Positions 58,459 to 64,000 of a stretch of 64,000 nucleotides of DNA are shown in pieces. The stretch spans positions 52,302,968 to 52,366,967 of the forward strand of contig NC_060257.1 in NCBI RefSeq assembly GCF_921293095.1. Reading direction: 5' to 3'. Position 1 is the first letter of the stretch. Each line of letters begins with the position of its first letter. The position numbers and the translations under genes were made by a program. The notes below the pieces were generated by a model. It was not told where the DNA came from and searched no databases. It saw only the letters and a list, made by a program, of their open reading frames with translations. The stretch comes from Ischnura elegans (lineage: Eukaryota; Arthropoda; Insecta; Odonata; Coenagrionidae).

Positions 58459-58536
58459 TATTGAAATAAATACTTGCGATTTTCCACGGTCATAAAATTT
58501 ATCACGACCGACCAGTTGCAAGTATTTATTTCAATA
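58459..58536. repeat. hairpin, 19-bp stem with about 40-nt loop
   Basis: TATTGAAATAAATACTTGC, with one end mismatch, is mirrored by GCAAGTATTTATTTCAATA. It may be the remnant of a larger inverted element. No further context. Confidence 0.5.
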
Positions 58537-58799
58537 GGGAAAATTCCAATCCATCACGCTTGAATCTTCGTATTTTATTAATATGAATGAACGTTTTTTT
58601 CTTATCTCTTCGAAAAATTGAGGCAAAATCTGACAATAAATTACTATTAGAAAAAAACTAATCTTAAATATCAATACGGATAGTTAAATTTCGACTGGCA
58701 TGAATATATGGGCTAAAGGGAAGAGGAACATTTATTCACGTAGTAGGGGCTTGGGAGTGGGCCTATATGTTCTTTGGAGTTCCTATCCAAGCATAACAA

Positions 58800-60345
58800 C
58801 AGGGGAGACCTCGATAGTCGGGCCCCAAAAAGTAAGAAGACCCAACCACCTTCACTCAACCCACCCTTCTGATCAACGGCCTCACCAGATTTCTTTAAGA
58901 AAAAATATGCTCCACAAAACACACACCAAAAAGGCACCTCAGTCTTCCACATGGAAAGAAAGTTTCCGAGGAAGGATGGAATTACTATTAAAGTATTCTC
59001 CACGTTAAGGTAGGTTTGAATGGACCATTTAAGAAGTATTCTGGGAGTCTCCCCTCCATAAATGGACTTACCTCTTTAATTGACGAGTCCTACTCCCTTT
59101 CATTCTCTATAAAAATCCTATTCTCTTCCTTCCTCTCCCTCTTTTACCCAATATTCTATCCTCTCACACCGTTTTCAGTATCCCTTCCCCGTTCAGAACT
59201 CGTGCCATCCATACCTTATCCGGTGCAGAAAGACTTAATACGCGAACTGAATAAGATACAAAGGAAGGCTGCGCGTTTCGTCAAAAACTGCTACGGGCGT
59301 ACAGACAGTGTTACCCAGATGTTAAGCGAATTAGGCTGGGAGCCGTTGGAGACTCGGAGGCTGCGCGCTAGGCTAAGATTGATTGAACAATTGAGAATGG
59401 ATATCTTTAAGAGCGACACAAAAAACATAATATTAGAGCCACACTATATTTCCAGGTCCGATAGAAGCGATAAATTAAGAGAGATGTTTTGCCGAACGGA
59501 TAGATATGGGAATTCGTTTTTCCCCCGAACCACAAAGGACTCAAATAAACGCTAGTCCCAACCTCGTTAGAGCCCTTCATTTTTCTTTAGCTGTAAACGG
59601 CTGGTGTCCTAACACACCCTGCCACACGCCTTTTAGGCGGCTTGCGAGGTATTATGTAGGTGTAGACCTTCTGTCTCTTCCATATCTCACCACCTACCTC
59701 TCCTCACTCACCACGTCCAGCACTTCGTCGTTCCTCTCCTTTCCGTCCACTTTCTCCATTCTTTTCCAGACCCATATCTCAACGTGAACAGAAATTACTC
59801 GATCCCCTCTCACCTGAGCCCCCCGTCAACAACCATCACCCTAACCGTATGAGATGCGTTAGATGCTTGGATGCCTATTTTTTTCTGAGCATATTTTGAG
59901 TAAGGGAACTTGGTTGTAACGTAGTACCAAATGGAAAGGAAGTTATCTGGCAAGGATGGAATAATAAGGGTAGTGAACAGGATCCACTTGATCCCCCGCC
60001 TACTCGAGGCCCCTGTCGACAACCATCAACCCAACCTTATGGGATGCGGCCTCACCAAATTCTCTTTAGTCAAAATAATTTCAGCGGAAAAATAGGCACC
60101 CTGGCATGCCAATGGATGGAAGTTACAAAATAATGGAAGTTACCGATCAAGAATGGAATAATAAGGGCACTCCACTTGATCCCCCGCATACTCGAGGCCC
60201 CTGCCGAAACACATCAAAACCAATCTTCTAAAATGCGACCTCACCAAATTCTTTTTAGTCAAAATATGCTCGGTGATAAAAGAGGCACCCTAGCATGCGA
60301 CATGGAAAGGAAATTTTCGGACGAGGATAAAATAATACGAGGAAA
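58800..60345 (+). repeat. satellite-like tandem array, about 188-bp unit, interrupted
   Basis: Units at about 59795, 59985 and 60173 share GATCCCC, CGAGGCCCCTG, CAACCATCA, GCCTCACCAAATTCT, TTTAGTCAAAAT and AATGGAATAATAAGGG. The spacing between the last two CTTGATCCCCCGC blocks is 188 bp. A diverged unit at 58810-59000 lies on the other side of a retrotransposon tail. Confidence 0.75.
59016..59650 (+). mobile_element. non-LTR retrotransposon 3' fragment (family A)
   Basis: The frame from about 59200 to 59554 reads LIRELNKIQRKAARFVKNCY, VTQMLSELGWEPLETRRLRA and RYGNSFFPRT, the typical C-terminal end of arthropod jockey/CR1-like reverse-transcriptase proteins. It is 5'-truncated; only the end of the protein is present and the RT catalytic motifs are missing. 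The 3' part matches 45330-45590. Confidence 0.8.
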
Positions 60346-61199
60346 GAAAGAAACCACTTGAGATGTCGGGTCTCGACCGTTGGCGGCACGGGAAGGAAAA
60401 GAATATCGCTGGCAAGACCCCAGAAACGGGTGAGTTACACTCGCTTTAGCTCTGGAGATGCGTAAACAAAAATTAAGATGAAAATAGAAATTTCTAGCTT
60501 CAAGGCTACGCGTGTTTCGATCCGTGTGAAAATTTCTTGGAATTGCACTGTTGAAGTGAGCAAGGCAGAGTCACTGAAATTAAAATAAATATCTGTGCTA
60601 TACAGTACCTACTCAATCCTAACTTGCTATGGCTATAAAAGGTGTCACTGGAACGAAAATATATTACTACTATACCTGCTCGACCCTTCTCAGACATATT
60701 AAAGGTCAAAATTGCCAGTAAATCAACAATTACTTTCGCAGTGTAAAAGGATATGTTAGGTACTTGGGAATAACCTTAAAATCTCCGTTACGCGAGAGGT
60801 ACGATGGAGAAAAAATTTGAAGGTAAAATTCTCCACGGAAGACCATGATATAAACACTTGGAGGTGATTAAAAAAGGTCGTAAGGAAGAATAACGTCAAA
60901 GAATGGAGAGAAGTACCTTGGGAAACTATGAAGTAAGGGGCTGCAGTATACCAATCTCAATAATGAAATTCCATGAATGAACATCACCGTTAGATTTTGA
61001 CTTATTTGACGTTCTCAATGGATTAGTTAACATGTGGAACAATATATCGTAACGAAAATTAACAGCATGCCCCTGGAGAAAGTGCATTAGAAATTAACTA
61101 GATGCTTTAACAGCTGTTAATAATACACTGTAGTTAATATGGCGCAGTTGGAGTCATATCTCGACGGAAACCAGAGCTTACTTAATAATCACTTCAGTT
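60346..61199. other. non-coding; possible degraded retrotransposon tail
   Basis: Around 60800-60940 a frame with MEKKFEGKILHGRP and further basic residues faintly resembles RTE-type C-termini. Too degraded to assign. Nothing else seen. Confidence 0.3.
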
Positions 61200-61498
61200 C
61201 AGTGGCGCAGCCATGAATTTGAAATGGGGGGGGGGCGGTTTACTGGAGATTTTAAGGCCCTTCCGGGGTGTATGAAAAACACCCCAGGGCAAAGATATCT
61301 CCGGGATGTCCGGGATATCTCCCCTGAAATTTTTGGAATTTTTTATGCTTAAAACGTGATTTTTAGGACTCAAAAACAGTAATTTTGTACGAGTAGTTAC
61401 TAAGATAAAGTATAAAAATTGTATGAGGTAAAAGCTTAACAGGCTCAAGTAGGGGGTTGTAATCCGGTAACCACCCCACCCCCGTGGCTACGCCACTG
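61200..61498. mobile_element. hAT-type MITE, 299 bp (family CAGTGGCGCAGC)
   Basis: The ends are CAGTGGCGCAGCC and GGCTACGCCACTG, with a perfect 8-bp duplication CTTCAGTT (61192-61199 and 61499-61506). G-runs near the left and C-runs near the right pair. Same family as 30328-30631, and the better preserved copy. Confidence 0.85.
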
Positions 61499-63817
61499 CT
61501 TCAGTTACATCCATCAGTACTACAGCGTAACCTTGAAAATGACAGTGTAGTCGTGGTAACGTATCTTTACCTTAAAAAGAAGGGAATCGAACAACATGCC
61601 TTATTTATACTAACTGCCTCCAAACTTCAAAGGTGCTGAATCTAAAAACATTATCTCCATTTGAACCGTGAAAATAAAATAAACGCAAAGATCATTGCTC
61701 TTCATAAACGCATCCAACACAATCTCCTAAGCTTATTTTTTAAATCACAGATTATAACATTTGTGAATGAAGAAATAATTTGTCATCTACATTTGTGAAA
61801 AGAAATGTAGAGAATGATTAAAGCACAGTCAAGTCACGATCCTCAGGAAAATATCCCAAGATAAGTAGGTACTCCCAAATGCCAGCAGCTATTATTCCCT
61901 GCGATTCCTTTAGCAGTTTTTCATATAAATATCTTTCCGGAAGAAGATCATTAAGGCGGCTTATTTTCTGAGAGGAACTTCGACATCCTTGGAATTTGGA
62001 GCACCTCTGTAGTAGTCACAGAACCACAGAAAGACCGCACTCACAATTTTTTTTACAAACTGAGAGTAAATACAACTCACGAATAGTAAAAATATTAAAT
62101 TTCATAGTTATTTTTATAAAAAAAATAAATACTTATAATAAATAAATATCCCATTCAAATTGGAATTATATACCATGACTAGTTTACTTCTTCTTGATTA
62201 CTGGATTTAATGGGAATAAAATATTGCCAATCGAAATAAACAACACGAATGAAAATCCCATCGCTGTAGTCATCCAATCAGGCCTCTCAGATTCATCACG
62301 TGATCTTTGTTTTTGCAATTACAATCTTAGCCCCATGCGCAGACACCGAATGGTTAAGAATCAGCAGCATTAGAGAAATCTAACGCCAATAAAAATAAAA
62401 AAAACTTTGACAGAAAACAAGCCAAGGAAGGGGATGGTTTAGAATTGCATATATTTTTCTCTAGCATATATTTCATGAGTAATTTCCCTCAACCGCTCTC
62501 ACACCAGATTGACTCAAGACTTTCCTATGGGCAAAAGAATCAGAAAAATCATCTCGAAGAAACAAATACGACGTCTTAGCTTGCTGATGCAATGGGTTCT
62601 GCCAATGTTTTTGAGCAATGGCATTTCCCGCCTGAGGAACGATTCTTTACGCTAAGGTCGAAGATATTCCTAGTGCAGGAAGAAAGGGGGAGACGTAGGA
62701 AGCAAGGTGATGTATAGCAGAACTCCTGCGAGGACAAAAGAGGCGCGGAAAAGTAGACAAGATGAATTCCCTTGTTTTGGACGCCATCCAAGATCTTCCG
62801 CGAACTAAAAAGATTATTACTTTCAGCGAACAACCGATGCAGCGACGTCCTACGAGAATGTGTAATGCGATCACGTGGTACCTTCTTGCACATCCTCTAA
62901 TGTGCTGTAAGTCGTGACATACGACCCAATAACCAAAAGACGTTTCTCCTCATCAATACGTGCGATCGGGGAAAAATCCAGTGGGTGAATTACACGGCTG
63001 GATAATAAATGACGGTGAGCAAAGGAACTAAGGGTCGCATTCGTTGACTAAGGGTTATCTAGCCCCAGAACAAGTCCTTCAATAGAGACTGGTATAAACT
63101 GGAGCCGTATTTTGACCCCAAAAATACCCTCTTCAAATTATACTTTAATGACTGCCAATTTGAAATAGTTTCCTAGCTATTGTTTGCGGAAATTGATTTT
63201 AAAAATTCGTATTTTAATACATACGTTGCGTATGCAGAGATAAATTTGTACGATCACAGTCATGGTGCTAGGCAACAAGGTTCAAGGAAACAACATTAAG
63301 GGGAAAGGGGGGGGGGAAGTTCGTTTTGCCCATGACTTAAATTGGCTTTGAATCTCGAAAGTTGTTTCGTAGGAAATAATAGGAAACGTGGAAAATACTT
63401 GTCAATTTTGAAAGGAATTGTACAAATAATTAAAATCTATCATAATGCATTTGTGAGAGAAAACAATGAGGCATTTATTTTTATATAATAAAAGAAGTAT
63501 CTTTCACCTGGTAATTATAAGCAATAATAAAACTATCCATTTTTCATTTCTATCAAGCACCGATGATACTACGTGGAACTCAATCTATCAGCGTATAAAG
63601 TTATGGGTATGAGTAGAAGCCATAGAGTTAAGCACCGTAAAAGCTATTAATTGGAAACGAAGTTTTTACGAAGACATTCACTTTAGTACCACAAGTAAAG
63701 GTACACCGTGATACCATGACTTCTATAAGATAACTGTAGTATTGACAGAATTGAATTGAGATGCGCCATGCGTAAACCAGGATAAAAAATAAATATATAC
63801 CACGCATACAACTTTAG
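61499..63817. other. non-coding, no feature recognised
   Basis: AT-rich with a short G-run (63308-63317). An open frame of 105 codons at 62576-62893 (minus strand) has no recognisable features. Confidence 0.5.
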
Positions 63818-64000
63818 GAGCTCTCATCAAAACAATGTCACCTAAGTACAAACAAACCTGTTATGGAAAACGAGGAACGTGGTGGCAAAGTGGATGAGTA
63901 TTTGGCTTCTGATGGAAGGGTTCAAGCTACATTGCCAAGAAAACCATTTGAATTCTCCAAGGAAAAACCTCTTATTTTTGAGGTGTCCTCAGAGAAAAAA
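63818..64000 (+). CDS. possible exon of an unrecognised gene, cut by the window edge
   Basis: A frame stays open from an acceptor-like CAACTTTAG (63809-63817) to the edge, with an ATG at 63863. The product after the ATG starts MENEERGGKVDEYLASDGRV and ends KEKPLIFEVSSEKK. Composition and codon choice look protein-like, unlike the surrounding random frames. I do not recognise the family. The PLIFEVSS stretch faintly recalls the start of bacterial glycine dehydrogenase subunit 2, but this is weak and from memory. It could also be a transposon gene. Confidence 0.4.

Noticed and set aside
62576..62893. 105-codon minus-strand frame
   Set aside because: Composition is not protein-like in any family I know and a second overlapping frame is equally open.

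Overview
The window is eukaryotic nuclear DNA, most likely from an insect or another arthropod. It is AT-rich, has long introns with GT-AG borders, and carries many degraded transposons. The protein homologies I recognise are to animal genes. I found no CRISPR array, bacterial operon, rRNA or tRNA gene. The species cannot be named from the sequence alone.

The main content is one complete-looking minus-strand gene, the R3H/SUZ-domain RNA-binding protein called encore in Drosophila and R3HDM1/2 in vertebrates. I assembled 19 coding exons by hand between 51137 (ATG) and 4758 (TGA). All 18 introns have GT...AG borders, the phases chain without a break, and the coding sum is 5562 nt (1853 aa plus stop). 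The order is a low-complexity N-terminus (exons 1-3), the R3H domain split over exons 4-5, the SUZ motif in exon 7, and a very long Pro/Gln/Ser/Gly-rich tail (exons 8-19). A second minus-strand gene follows about 2.2 kb downstream. Its first three coding exons (2563 to 2069) encode a short cytoplasmic tail, a signal anchor and a coiled stem, as in Golgi glycosyltransferases; Mgat1 (GnT-I) is my best guess. A possible exon of a third gene, on the plus strand, runs off the right edge (63818-64000).

Most of the rest is introns and flanks full of mobile-element remains. I recognise TTAA-flanked piggyBac-type elements (5382-5692, 6658-7512, 19767-20426, the last with a decayed transposase C-terminus). 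There are pogo/Tigger-type elements (13778-14274, 16805-17399, 25041-25754, and 33282-35014 with transposase remains) and hAT-type MITEs (30328-30631, 43280-43931, 43958-44440, 51345-51602, 61200-61498). Non-LTR retrotransposon tails lie at 13043-13630, 37655-38225, 45330-46050 and 59016-59650. I also see tRNA-derived SINEs, foldback hairpins, and a satellite-like array of about 188 bp (58800-60345) split by a retrotransposon. Several insertions are nested, so relative ages can be read.

I did not find a convincing new biological system. The most useful points are the exact encore gene model with its unusual splice features, the transposon ends close to splice sites, the nested insertions, and the unrecognised exon at the right edge.
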